From: Phascolarctobacterium sp.
Lineage (GTDB): Bacteria > Bacillota > Negativicutes > Acidaminococcales > Acidaminococcaceae
Length of the DNA: 12,577 nucleotides
Assembly (NCBI GenBank): GCA_004558595.1
Contig: SFCN01000059.1
Coordinates: 1-12,577, forward strand
Direction of reading: 5' to 3'
Every line of letters starts with the position of its first letter. The stretch's first letter is position 1. Below, one piece after another: positions 1 through 7,052 of the stretch. A program made the position numbers and the translations under genes. Below the pieces are notes generated by a model that ran no database searches, had not been told where the DNA came from, and saw nothing but the letters and a program-made list of their open reading frames with translations.

Positions 1-1
1 A

Positions 2-383
2 GCTGCAAAATCTTTTCTTGAAGAAGAGTTCTCCTTGATTACTCTTGCTCTTGATATATCCTTATCAATTGTATACGACAGTGCTGCAATTTTAGCCTTA
101 ATTCTTCCAATATATTCTTTATATAATATTCCGTCTTTTGTCATGTTATACTACTTTGATTGAAAAGCAGAATAGTAATGGAAGAGCAGATATTATAGTT
201 GAAAGCGACAATGATATTTATATTTTTGAGTTCAAATTGGATGGTAGTGTTGAAGAGGCACTAAAACAGATTGAAGAGCAGCAGTATGCTTTGCCTTACT
301 TAAACGATCCACGTTCAGTACATAAAATAGGCGTAAATATCTCCAGCGCAACAAGAACTGTGGATAGTTGGTTGTTGGGGTAG
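2..383 (+). pseudogene. Remnant of a DUF1703-type protein (PD-(D/E)XK nuclease C-terminal domain), frameshifted and 5' cut by window edge
   Basis: The uninterrupted part, about 102-383, encodes FFQYILYIIFRLL, then NGRADIIVE, then IYIFEFKLDG, then EEALKQIEEQQYALPY and KIGVNISSATR. These are the hallmark blocks of the PD-(D/E)XK nuclease domain at the C-terminus of DUF1703/'AAA-ATPase-like' proteins, with D of GRAD and E-x-K of FEFK as the nuclease-type residues. The frame meets a TAA at 99-101. A TTG at 138 could start an ORF, but family similarity continues upstream of it, so it is unlikely to be a true start. In the next frame, positions 2-100 are open and contain SIVYD (65-79), which resembles the SIPYD motif normally about ten residues before the YYQ/FFQ block. 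Slipping one base near 100 joins the two parts with that spacing. I infer a decayed gene with a frameshift near 99-101. The DNA is more AT-rich than the core genes downstream. These proteins are often found in many degenerate copies in anaerobic gut bacteria. Confidence 0.62.
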
Positions 384-400
384 GTAGTTCTATAATGTAT

Positions 401-433
401 ATCCGCGTAGAGGTATATTCTGCGCGGATTTTT
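401..433 (+). terminator. Rho-independent terminator after the nuclease remnant
   Basis: A perfect 7-bp stem ATCCGCG (401-407) / CGCGGAT (423-429) with a 15-nt loop is followed by a run of five T (429-433). It lies 18 nt after the stop codon at 381-383 and isolates the remnant from the decarboxylase promoter. Confidence 0.7.
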
Positions 434-468
434 GATGTAAGTATATAAATGGATAGTTATTATAAAAT

Positions 469-497
469 TTGTAAAAAACAAGTGCCTATGATACAAT
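469..497 (+). promoter_or_regulatory. Sigma-A type promoter for the decarboxylase gene
   Basis: TTGTAA (469-474) and TACAAT (492-497) are separated by 17 bp. Transcription would begin near 504, giving a leader of about 35 nt before the ATG at 540. A GGAGG ribosome binding site lies at 529-533, 6 nt before the start. Confidence 0.6.
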
Positions 498-539
498 GTT
501 AAGATATAGTGGGATGCTATGTATTCTTGGAGGCTATGA

Positions 540-1997
540 ATGAGTTTAGATAAACAGAGCGTGGAGATGCCCCTTGTTGCAGCCATGCTGAACTATAAAA
601 ATGAAAATGTATATCCTTTGCACACGCCGGGCCACAAGGGAGGCCGGGGTATGAAACGCTTGCTGCATCAGGAAATGGGTGACAGTGTACTCATGGATGT
701 GTCGCTAATGAGCGAGCTGGATGATATTCACGAGCCGGAAAGCTATATCAAGGAAGGGCAAGCCTTAGCAGCGCGCGCCTATGGTAGCGATGCCTGCTTC
801 TGGTGCGTGAATGGCACTAGTCAGGCCATTCACGCTATGCTGCTGACCGCATTAGCACCGGGTGAAAGGCTACTTTTGCCACGTAATGCCCATCGTAGTG
901 TGGCTGGAGGCCTCATCCTAGGCGGAATTGAAGCGGTGTATTTGCAGCCTGAGTATAGCGAGGAGTTCGGCTTGCAGCTACAGGTTACACCTGCAGCTGT
1001 TCAGAAGGCTCTAGCTTTAGATAGCAGCATCAAAGCTGTGCTTTTAACGAGCCCCAACTACTACGGCATAGCGGCGGATGTACAAGCTATCGCTGAAATA
1101 TGCCATGCTCATGGGGCTGTGCTTTTGGTGGACGAAGCCCATGGTCCTCATTTAGGCTTTAGCCAGGCCTTGCCGCCCTCTGCCTTGCAGAGCGGCGCCG
1201 ATGCCTGCGCCCAGAGCACCCATAAAATCCTTGGCGCAATGACCCAATGCAGTATGCTGCATATGCAGGGGGCTCGCCTAGATTTACAGCGAGCTGCGGA
1301 TGTGATGAGCATTCTTACGACCACGAGTCCCAACTATCTTTTGATGGGCAGTCTTGATGCGGCCCGTTCTCAGGTACAGGCTCACGGCAAGGAGATGGCG
1401 GAGGCGGCAGTAGCTGCAGCTGGCAAGCTGCGGGCGTTGTGCCGCGCTCATGCAGGTCTCAAGGTGTTGGAGGAAGCAGACTGCGGCGGTCTGCGCTTGG
1501 ATAGCTCTAAGGTAATGGTGAATTTCGCCAATTGGGGTTACACTGGCGTCGAGGTGGGCGAGGCGCTGCGGCGAGCTAGAGTGGCTGTGGAGCTAGTGGA
1601 TGCGCAAAATGTACTTTTTTTGGTGACCTACGCAGATGTTACTAAGGATTACGATGAGGCCTTAGCTCGTATAGACGCTGTGCTCAAGGAGCTGGAGCGG
1701 CACAAGCGTGAGCCCTTTCAAAGGGCAAGCGTAGGGGCTGTGCCTGTGACGAGCTCGGCAATGAAGCTCAGGGATGTTTTTTATGGGAAGAAGCGTGCTG
1801 TGAGCCTAGAGACAGCCGTAGGCTGCGTGTGTGGCGAGCAGGTGAGCTTTTATCCGCCGGGGATTCCTGTGCTTTTGCCGGGAGAGATTATTACCCAGGA
1901 AATAGTGGATTATTGCGTAGCGATGAAGCAGCTGGGCTTGCCTGTGAGCGGCCCGGCGGACAGCGAATTGAAGACTATAAGAGTAGTAAGTGAATAG
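540..1997 (+). CDS. Orn/Lys/Arg decarboxylase family protein, YaaO-type (PLP-dependent, fold I)
   Basis: A 485-residue cytoplasmic enzyme of the group III (prokaryotic ornithine/lysine/arginine) decarboxylase family, predicted to remove the alpha-carboxyl group of a basic amino acid to give a diamine or agmatine. The N-terminus has PLHTPGHKGG. The PLP core contains VDEAHGPHLGF (D198 pairs with the pyridine nitrogen, H201) and STHKILGAMTQ, with the Schiff-base lysine K229. The C-terminal domain ends with YPPGIPVLLPGE. The length matches B. subtilis YaaO (about 480) and is shorter than the 700-residue inducible enzymes of E. coli, so the N-terminal wing domain is lacking. The ATG at 540 is supported by GGAGG at 529-533. 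In Bacillus the same gene also lies directly before tmk. The substrate (Arg, Lys or Orn) cannot be decided from sequence: members of this clade are variously annotated as SpeA, CadA or YaaO. Family assignment is very secure, substrate open. Confidence 0.93.
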   Translation: MSLDKQSVEMPLVAAMLNYKNENVYPLHTPGHKGGRGMKRLLHQEMGDSVLMDVSLMSELDDIHEPESYIKEGQALAARAYGSDACFWCVNGTSQAIHAMLLTALAPGERLLLPRNAHRSVAGGLILGGIEAVYLQPEYSEEFGLQLQVTPAAVQKALALDSSIKAVLLTSPNYYGIAADVQAIAEICHAHGAVLLVDEAHGPHLGFSQALPPSALQSGADACAQSTHKILGAMTQCSMLHMQGARLDLQRAADVMSILTTTSPNYLLMGSLDAARSQVQAHGKEMAEAAVAAAGKLRALCRAHAGLKVLEEADCGGLRLDSSKVMVNFANWGYTGVEVGEALRRARVAVELVDAQNVLFLVTYADVTKDYDEALARIDAVLKELERHKREPFQRASVGAVPVTSSAMKLRDVFYGKKRAVSLETAVGCVCGEQVSFYPPGIPVLLPGEIITQEIVDYCVAMKQLGLPVSGPADSELKTIRVVSE

Positions 1998-2011
1998 GTT
2001 ATCGCTCAAAG

Positions 2012-2070
2012 GTATACCTGTGAAGTGCTACGGTCTGCGCATGCTTGCCTCCGCTACTTCCCAGGTATAC
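2012..2070 (+). other. Long imperfect hairpin in the decarboxylase-tmk intergenic region
   Basis: GTATACCTG (2012-2020) pairs perfectly with CAGGTATAC (2062-2070). After a T/C mismatch the stem continues with GAAGT (2022-2026) / ACTTC (2056-2060), then an asymmetric internal loop and CGG (2031-2033) / CCG (2051-2053). The tail CTTTTC at 2072-2077 is a poor U-run, so it may be a weak terminator for the upstream gene, an RNA-stabilising 3' structure or a dispersed palindromic repeat. An octamer TGTGAAGT occurs in the left arm (2019-2026) and again just after the hairpin (2081-2088). Confidence 0.6.
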
Positions 2071-2102
2071 GCTTTTCGCTTGTGAAGTAAGTCTATAAGA
2101 AA

Positions 2103-2130
2103 TTGAGTAATATATTACGAATTTCATAAT
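2103..2130 (+). promoter_or_regulatory. Candidate promoter for the tmk operon
   Basis: TTGAGT (2103-2108) and CATAAT (2125-2130) are 16 bp apart, in the right place to drive tmk-holB-ricT-trmN6. A perfect palindrome GTAATATATTAC (2107-2118) overlaps the -35 and spacer, and TTCATA-ATA-TATGAA (2123-2137) covers the -10. Both could bind a repressor, but in AT-rich DNA such dyads also arise by chance. Confidence 0.45.
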
Positions 2131-2153
2131 ATATGAATAAAGAGGAACCTATC

Positions 2154-2789
2154 ATGAACGGTAAATTTATTACATTTGAAGGCGCTGATGGCGGTGGCAA
2201 GAGCACGCAGGTACAGCTGGCTGCGACGTGGTTGCGTGAGCGTGGCTATGAGGTGGTGACCACTCGTGAGCCCGGAGGGACTGTTTTGGCAGAAAAGGTG
2301 CGTGAGCTGGTGCTGGACCCAGCCTTGCCCTTAAATACCACTTCTCAAACCTTGCTTTATCTAGCAGCGCGTAGTGAGCATGTGGAAAAGGTAATTAAGC
2401 CAGCCTTAAATGCAGGGAAAATAGTCCTCTGCGATCGATTTAGCGACTCTACCTTGGTATATCAGGGCTTAGCAGTTGGCAAGGCTTGGGTTGAATTAGA
2501 GGGGCTTCTCCGTCTGTGCTGTTTTGCCACAGCTGGCTTGGGACCTGATTTAACCTTGGTTTTGGATGGTCGTCCTGAGGTGCTGGCTCAAAGGCGGGAG
2601 CAGCGAGGAGTGACTGATCGTTATGAAGAGCAGGGATTGGATTTTCAGCGTAGGCTGCGCAACGGCTTTTTAACATTGGCTCAGGCAGAGCCTGATAGGG
2701 TGAAGGTCCTAAATGCTGAGGGTAGCGTGGAGACAGTGGCGCAGTCTGTGCAAAAAGCTTTAGCAAAGCTCTTGCAAGAGGCAGAATAA
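2154..2789 (+). CDS. tmk: Thymidylate kinase (dTMP kinase)
   Basis: Phosphorylates dTMP to dTDP with ATP, an essential step for dTTP supply, in the cytoplasm. The protein begins MNGKFITFEGADGGGKSTQ, with the P-loop G10-A-D-G-G-G-K16-S-T. The DR(Y/F) motif DRFSDST begins at D94 and is followed by VYQGL. The LID region RREQRGVTDRY is arginine-rich with a plain P-loop, which fits the bacterial (E. coli-like) class. From the ATG at 2154 the product is 211 residues, the usual family length. An in-frame ATG at 2133 would add seven residues, but the ribosome binding site GAGGA (2142-2146) lies between the two and is spaced 7 nt from 2154, so 2154 is preferred. First gene of a dense operon. The holB start codon follows its stop codon with no gap. 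The usual Bacillus neighbours yaaQ (darA) and yaaR are missing between tmk and holB. Confidence 0.97.
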   Translation: MNGKFITFEGADGGGKSTQVQLAATWLRERGYEVVTTREPGGTVLAEKVRELVLDPALPLNTTSQTLLYLAARSEHVEKVIKPALNAGKIVLCDRFSDSTLVYQGLAVGKAWVELEGLLRLCCFATAGLGPDLTLVLDGRPEVLAQRREQRGVTDRYEEQGLDFQRRLRNGFLTLAQAEPDRVKVLNAEGSVETVAQSVQKALAKLLQEAE

Positions 2790-3800
2790 ATGTGGGATAA
2801 TATTTTAGGACATGCAAAGCAAAAGGAGTTCTTACAGCGTTATTTAAAGGCGCAGGAACGCCCTCATGCGCTGCTTTTTGTGGGAGCTGAGGGCCTTGGC
2901 AAAAAACAGCTTGCTTTGGCTTTTGCCAAAGCGCTCTTGTGCTCTAGCCACACAGGCATCGACCATTGTGAGGCTTGTCGCTTAATGAATCTTGAGGATG
3001 GTAATCTAAGCCATCCGGATTTTCTGGTAGTGCAACGAGAGCAGGACGAGAAAACGGGTCGTTATAAGGATATTAGCAAGGAGCAGATTGGCGATTTAAT
3101 CAGTAAGTCTGCCTTCGCCCCGGTTATGTCGGATACTAAGGTCTGCATTATCGATGATGTGGATAGAATGTCTCTGGTGGCAGCCAATAGTTTCTTAAAG
3201 CTGTTGGAGGAGCCTCCTGTGGGCTGGGTAATGGTGCTTTTGGCCACGGATGAGAATAAGCTGCTCTCCACTATAATGTCTAGGGTAGTATGTCTGCGCT
3301 TTCAGCCTGTGCCTGTGGAGCAAGTTGCTAGGCTGCTGGAGTCGAGGGGAGTCGAACCGTCGCAGGCTGTAGTTCTAGCTCGCATCAGTGAAGGCTCGGT
3401 AGGTGCAGCTCTAAATTTGGCAGAGCAGAATATTTTGGAGCTGCGGCAGCAGGGGGTGGCTTTTTTAGAAGCATTGCCCTTAAGGATGCCCCTAAATTAT
3501 TTGGCAGGTAGAGCATGGCAGCAAAAGGGCTTTGAACGACCCGAGGCCATATTACTGGTAAGGATGCTCCAGCTTTTGGTGCGTGATTTAATCATGTGCA
3601 AGCTGAGTTTGGACAACAAGATTTATAATTGTGATTTGCAAGGAGAGCTACTGGAGCTGGCGAAGAATTGGCAGCTTAGTGCTCTAAAGGCTGCCTTGCG
3701 GCATATTCAAGAGGCTTATGCAGCCTTGGAGAACAGCGTGGGCGTGCGCCTAGCGCTGGAGGCCATGGCTTTAAAAATAGATCAAGTATATAAGGAGTGA
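2790..3800 (+). CDS. holB: DNA polymerase III subunit delta' (clamp loader)
   Basis: The 336-residue delta' subunit of the clamp loader, which with delta and tau/gamma loads the beta clamp at the replication fork. It opens with WDNILGHAKQ, the 'IxGQ/H' start of this AAA+ family. The Walker A-like loop is GAEGLGKK (residues 32-39): it has the GK but a second lysine replaces the Mg-binding Ser/Thr, as expected for a subunit that need not hydrolyse ATP. LLEEPP and the MSR-VVCLRF segment (arginine-finger position) are present. The zinc module is atypical: C51, C60 and C63 are visible, but the fourth cysteine of the usual set is not. The ATG directly follows the tmk TAA and has AAGAGG at 2776-2781, so translation is probably coupled. 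Its stop at 3798-3800 lies 5 nt before ricT. Identity is supported by sequence and by the tmk-holB-ricT order. Confidence 0.95.
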   Translation: MWDNILGHAKQKEFLQRYLKAQERPHALLFVGAEGLGKKQLALAFAKALLCSSHTGIDHCEACRLMNLEDGNLSHPDFLVVQREQDEKTGRYKDISKEQIGDLISKSAFAPVMSDTKVCIIDDVDRMSLVAANSFLKLLEEPPVGWVMVLLATDENKLLSTIMSRVVCLRFQPVPVEQVARLLESRGVEPSQAVVLARISEGSVGAALNLAEQNILELRQQGVAFLEALPLRMPLNYLAGRAWQQKGFERPEAILLVRMLQLLVRDLIMCKLSLDNKIYNCDLQGELLELAKNWQLSALKAALRHIQEAYAALENSVGVRLALEAMALKIDQVYKE

Positions 3801-3805
3801 GAAAA

Positions 3806-4645
3806 GTGCCGACAGTTGTAGGTATTAGATTTAAAAAGGCCTGTAAGATATATTATTTTGACCCGGCGGAAAGTGGCGTTGCCAAGGGTGATCACGCCAT
3901 TGTGGAAACTGCTCGCGGTGTGGAGTATGGCGAGGTAGTAATCGGACCGCGTGAGGTGGACGAAAGCAGTATTGTGCCTCCCTTGAAGCCTGTAATGCGC
4001 AAGGCTACTGCCGAGGATGATTTAAAGCTGGCGGAAAATAAGATTCGTGAAAAGGAAGCCTTTAATATTTGTCTGCGTAAGATTAAAAATCATGATCTGC
4101 CTATGCGACTTATTGACGTAGAGTTTACCTTCGATGTAAACAAGATCATCTTCTACTTCACTGCTGATGGTCGTATTGACTTTCGCGAATTAGTAAAGGA
4201 CTTGGCTTCGGTTTTCCGTACTCGTATTGAGCTGCGCCAAATTGGCGTGCGTGATGAGGCCAAAATGCTGGGTGGTATTGGCAGCTGCGGTCGTCCTCTG
4301 TGCTGCGCTACTTTTTTAGGTGATTTTGAGCCAGTTTCTATCCGTATGGCCAAGGACCAAAATCTGTCCTTGAATCCTACTAAAATTTCCGGTATTTGTG
4401 GCCGTCTAATGTGCTGTCTGAAGTACGAAAACCATATGTATTGTAAGGGCTGTGGCAATGGCAATAAACGCGAGCGCGTGGAGATTCCTAAGATGGGCGC
4501 TTTGGTTGCTACTCCCTTGGGTGAAGGCAAGGTCGTGGGTATTAACCGTGGCCAGCATACCGCTTCCGTAAAGCTGGCTCCGGACAATATTATCCAAGTA
4601 GAATGGGATGAAATTGTGGACGCATCCCAGGCCGACAATGTGTGA
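3806..4645 (+). CDS. ricT: PSP1-domain protein RicT/YaaT (Ric complex, RNase Y partner)
   Basis: In B. subtilis this protein forms the RicA-RicF-RicT complex, which binds [4Fe-4S] clusters and promotes RNase Y-dependent mRNA processing, sporulation and biofilm formation. The PSP1 domain occupies the middle of the protein. The signature cysteines are clear: C161-x4-C166-C167 (SCGRPLCC), C198-x4-C203-C204 (ICGRLMCC), then C213 and C216 (YCKGC). The N-terminus VGIRFKKACKIYYFDP is close to the B. subtilis protein. I chose GTG at 3806 (279 residues, like the 275-residue B. subtilis protein) because AAGGAG (3792-3797) lies 8 nt upstream. A GTG at 3797 overlaps the holB stop but would bury that ribosome binding site. 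The C-terminal half (PLGEGKVVGI) looks like a small SH3-like barrel. The 3' end overlaps trmN6 by 8 nt. The replication regulator gene yabA, which follows yaaT in Bacillus, is absent. Confidence 0.95.
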   Translation: MPTVVGIRFKKACKIYYFDPAESGVAKGDHAIVETARGVEYGEVVIGPREVDESSIVPPLKPVMRKATAEDDLKLAENKIREKEAFNICLRKIKNHDLPMRLIDVEFTFDVNKIIFYFTADGRIDFRELVKDLASVFRTRIELRQIGVRDEAKMLGGIGSCGRPLCCATFLGDFEPVSIRMAKDQNLSLNPTKISGICGRLMCCLKYENHMYCKGCGNGNKRERVEIPKMGALVATPLGEGKVVGINRGQHTASVKLAPDNIIQVEWDEIVDASQADNV

Positions 4646-5366
4646 AGCCAAGAGCAGTCTGCGCTGTGATTATGTGCCGGGCTGCTGCTATAAAATTTGG
4701 CAGGATGCCAAGGAGTTTTGCTTTACCACGGACGCGGTCTTCTTAGGCAATTTTCCCCATGTGGTAAATAAGGCAAAGGTTCTGGAGCTGGGCTGTGGCA
4801 CGGGGGCGATTAGCATGCTTTTGGAAAGTCGCGGTGCTGCTCAGATTACTGCTGTTGACTGTAATCATCGCATTACGGAGCTGTTGCGGCGCAGTGTAGC
4901 TGATAATGGCCTTCTGGAGAAATTCACTGTTATCGATGGTGATATTCGCGATTATAAACAGCTTTTTCAGCCGGAAAGTATGGATTTGGTAGCCGCCAAC
5001 CCGCCCTATCGCAATAGCGGCAATCAACGTAGTATAGGTACCGCCGCTTGTCATGAGGTTACCTCGACGCTGGAGGATTTCTTTAAGGCTGCAGCCTTTG
5101 CAGTACGCTATCGGGGACGCTTTGCATTAGTCCAGCTACCAGAGCGCTTTGCGGAAAGCATGCAGCTGGCCTTTAAGTATGGTCTTCAGCCCAAGCGTTT
5201 GCAATGGGTGCATGCAGCCATTGATAAGCCTGCTTGGATTTTCCTCATGGAAATGGTTAAGGGCGGCAGCTATGGTATGGAGGTGTTACCACCCCTAATT
5301 ATGTATGCTGAGGACGGAGGCTATACGGAGCAAGTAAAGCGTTTCTACGAGTCAAAGCCAGAATAA
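4638..5366 (+). CDS. trmN6: tRNA1(Val) A37 N6-methyltransferase family (YabB/YfiC/TrmN6)
   Basis: A class I SAM-dependent N6-adenine methyltransferase. The E. coli homologue YfiC/TrmN6 methylates A37 of tRNA1(Val). The SAM-binding loop is LELGCGTG (E50 to G56), and the catalytic NPPY tetrad is N121-Y124, followed by R-x-SGNQR typical of the family. The N-terminal CDYVPG..YKIWQ...F.FTTDAVFL segment matches the conserved ERLDY...KIIQ...F.FSxDAVLL block, although the leading E-R is replaced by L-R and three cysteines occur nearby. I chose ATG 4638 (242 residues), which overlaps the ricT stop. An in-frame ATG at 4608 would add ten residues without family similarity. Neither has a strong ribosome binding site, so coupling to ricT is likely. 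Last gene of the tmk operon. The GIY-YIG gene yazA and rsmI, next in Bacillus, are missing here. Confidence 0.9.
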   Translation: MCEAKSSLRCDYVPGCCYKIWQDAKEFCFTTDAVFLGNFPHVVNKAKVLELGCGTGAISMLLESRGAAQITAVDCNHRITELLRRSVADNGLLEKFTVIDGDIRDYKQLFQPESMDLVAANPPYRNSGNQRSIGTAACHEVTSTLEDFFKAAAFAVRYRGRFALVQLPERFAESMQLAFKYGLQPKRLQWVHAAIDKPAWIFLMEMVKGGSYGMEVLPPLIMYAEDGGYTEQVKRFYESKPE

Positions 5367-5373
5367 AAAAAGA

Positions 5374-5410
5374 CCCTGCACCGCTGTGTTTGTGCAGGGC
5401 TTTACTCTTT
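5374..5410 (+). terminator. Terminator after trmN6
   Basis: An 8-bp perfect stem CCCTGCAC (5374-5381) / GTGCAGGG (5392-5399) with a 10-nt loop, preceded by an A-rich run and followed by CTTTACTCTTT. It begins 8 nt after the trmN6 stop codon and marks the end of the tmk operon. Confidence 0.75.
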
Positions 5411-5464
5411 GTGCATATATTATAGCCTTTAAAAAAGCATAGAAATCGCTTTAAATAGGTAAAT

Positions 5465-5494
5465 TTGACGTTTTCTACCTTCTTATGTTAAAAT
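5465..5494 (+). promoter_or_regulatory. Promoter for the yabE-like/rnmV/rsmA unit
   Basis: TTGACG (5465-5470) and TAAAAT (5489-5494) with an 18-bp spacer. A strong AAGGAGG ribosome binding site (5507-5513) sits 6 nt before the ATG at 5520. Confidence 0.6.
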
Positions 5495-5519
5495 AATAGC
5501 ATGTTTAAGGAGGAAACTT

Positions 5520-6491
5520 ATGAATAATAAAAGGAACAAGCTACATTTACATTGTCTTATGCTGGTCATGCTAGTCATTGTCATGACTTTTTTTGTGAGC
5601 GGTTTTGATATGACTCGTCGTGTCATTGTCGAGGTAGATGGGCAGACCAAGGTGCTGCACACCAATACCAGCAATCCAAAGAAAATTCTTGCAGAGGCAG
5701 GGATTATTTTGGAAAATGGAGATGGTTGGCGTCTTAAGGGTGCTAATAAGCAGGTACAGGATGGCAGTGTAATTGAGGTGGTTCGAGGTATACCCTTCGT
5801 CGTTATTCGTGGCGAGGAAGCCAAGGAATATAAAAGCGCTAAGGAGACAGTGGGCGCAGCCCTGAATGATATTGGCATTTCCCATCTCAAGGAAAGAGTA
5901 TATCCTGAGGTGCAGGAGCCGCTGCAGGCCGGGATGAAAATTTATGTGCTGGCTAAGAATGAAGAGCTGGAGTTCAGTGAAGCCAGTGTTGATATTCCTG
6001 TGCAATACGAGGAGGACCACAGCATTAATTTTGGCACAGAAAGCATAGCCCATCCAGGCAAAGAGGGTAAGGAGGCCATCGTCTCCAAAAAAGTAAAGCA
6101 TAAGGATGGTAGTCACTCTGTACATGAATTGACTCGTCATGTGATTCTTGAGCCGGAGACCAAGATTATTCGTAAGGGCATGGCTATGAGCGTTTATACT
6201 CCCGAGGGCTATAAGCGTTACACGAAAAAGATTAAGGCTGAGGCTACGGCTTATGTGGCAACAGGTAATCGAACTTCTATAGGTTTAGTTCCTTATGAGG
6301 GGATTGTGGCGGTGGACCCGCGTATGATTCCCTATTATACCAAAATGTATATTCCTGGCTATGGCTTTGCTATGGCCGGTGATACCGGTGGTGACATGGC
6401 ACATCACCGCATTGATTTATTCTATAACGATTATCACAAAGCTATCCAATGGGGTAGAAGGCATGTGGATGTGTATATTCTTGCTGAATGA
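5520..6491 (+). CDS. YabE-like cell-wall protein: membrane anchor, two DUF348 repeats, G5 domain, 3D domain
   Basis: A 323-residue exported or membrane-anchored protein. A short basic N-terminus (NNKRNK) is followed by a hydrophobic segment at about residues 9-29 with no obvious lipobox. Two DUF348 ubiquitin-like repeats follow (about 34-73, about 90-128), recognisable as RRVIVEVDGQ...A and PFVVIRGEE. A G5 domain spans about 149-222 (IPVQYEED...GKEG...). The C-terminal 3D domain (about 235-323) carries its three namesake aspartates D266 (VAVDPRMIP), D288 (AGDTGGD) and D299 (HRIDLF). The 3D domain has an MltA-like double-psi barrel fold in which these aspartates are thought to act in murein cleavage, so a lytic transglycosylase-like role is inferred. 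B. subtilis YabE is longer and lies in the same place, before rnmV and ksgA. GGDMAHHRID here replaces the commoner GGAIKGNRID. Gap to rnmV is 12 nt. Confidence 0.9.
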   Translation: MNNKRNKLHLHCLMLVMLVIVMTFFVSGFDMTRRVIVEVDGQTKVLHTNTSNPKKILAEAGIILENGDGWRLKGANKQVQDGSVIEVVRGIPFVVIRGEEAKEYKSAKETVGAALNDIGISHLKERVYPEVQEPLQAGMKIYVLAKNEELEFSEASVDIPVQYEEDHSINFGTESIAHPGKEGKEAIVSKKVKHKDGSHSVHELTRHVILEPETKIIRKGMAMSVYTPEGYKRYTKKIKAEATAYVATGNRTSIGLVPYEGIVAVDPRMIPYYTKMYIPGYGFAMAGDTGGDMAHHRIDLFYNDYHKAIQWGRRHVDVYILAE

Positions 6492-6503
6492 GGTAAGCGA
6501 TTG

Positions 6504-7049
6504 ATGTTAAAGGAAGTTTTAGTGGTGGAAGGCAAAATGGATACGGTTGCCATCCGCAGGGCTTTAGAGGCTGATACTATTGAAACAGGTGGCTTTACGC
6601 TAGCGCCTTATACATTGCGTCAGATAGAGGCGGCCTACCAAAAGCGTGGAATTATCATTTTAACGGACCCGGATGGGGCCGGAGAGAGAATTCGTCGCTT
6701 TTTAACAGAGCGTTTTCCTGAGGCAGGACAAGCATTTATTCCGAAAATCCAGGCTACGGCCAATAATGACGTGGGCGTGGAGCAGGCTCAGCCGGAAGCT
6801 ATTTTGGCGGCCTTGGCCAAGGTGCGCCACCATGATTATCGTCCTCAAGTAGAATTTACGCATATGGATTTGTTTCGTTATGCTTTAAACGGCAGTCCTC
6901 AAGCTGCTGCAAGGCGCGACGCGCTGGGCGCGGAGCTTGGTGTTGGCTACGGCAATGCTAAACGTTTTTTAGAGCGCTTAAATCATTATGGAGTGACGAG
7001 GGAAGAGTTTTTAGCAGCGCTAGCTAAGCTGGATAATATAGGAGAGTAA
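6504..7049 (+). CDS. rnmV: Ribonuclease M5 (5S rRNA maturation)
   Basis: A Toprim-domain endonuclease that trims the 5S rRNA precursor on both strands in low-GC Gram-positive bacteria. The Toprim motifs are VVEGK (catalytic E9, K11) and TDPDGAGE with the D55-P-D57 pair, and ADTIETGG and IPKIQA are typical of RNase M5. The length of 181 residues is usual. The N-terminal Toprim half is followed by a C-terminal helical RNA/protein-binding part (about 110-181), where YGNAKRFLERLNHYG is conserved. ATG at 6504 is chosen. A TTG immediately before it (6501) is nearer to the GAGGT at 6490-6494, so the start could be one codon earlier. It is followed by rsmA after 3 nt, the same pairing as in B. subtilis, where both act on rRNA. 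Confidence 0.95.
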   Translation: MLKEVLVVEGKMDTVAIRRALEADTIETGGFTLAPYTLRQIEAAYQKRGIIILTDPDGAGERIRRFLTERFPEAGQAFIPKIQATANNDVGVEQAQPEAILAALAKVRHHDYRPQVEFTHMDLFRYALNGSPQAAARRDALGAELGVGYGNAKRFLERLNHYGVTREEFLAALAKLDNIGE

Positions 7050-7052
7050 AAC

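Noticed and set aside
1..144. Open minus-strand frame beginning MTKDGILYKEYIGRIK at 144 and running off the left edge
   Set aside because: The same DNA reads on the + strand as conserved DUF1703 blocks, there is no ribosome binding site before the minus-strand ATG, and the protein is not recognisable. It stays possible, but not supported.
4153..4638. 161-codon minus-strand open frame within ricT
   Set aside because: The + strand carries the full set of RicT cysteines and the minus frame has low-complexity Ser/Arg/Pro content typical of antisense frames.
5421..5460. Weak dyad of CCTTTAAA/TTTAAATAGG type upstream of the yabE-like promoter
   Set aside because: The arms do not align well and the composition is AT-rich, so chance is sufficient.
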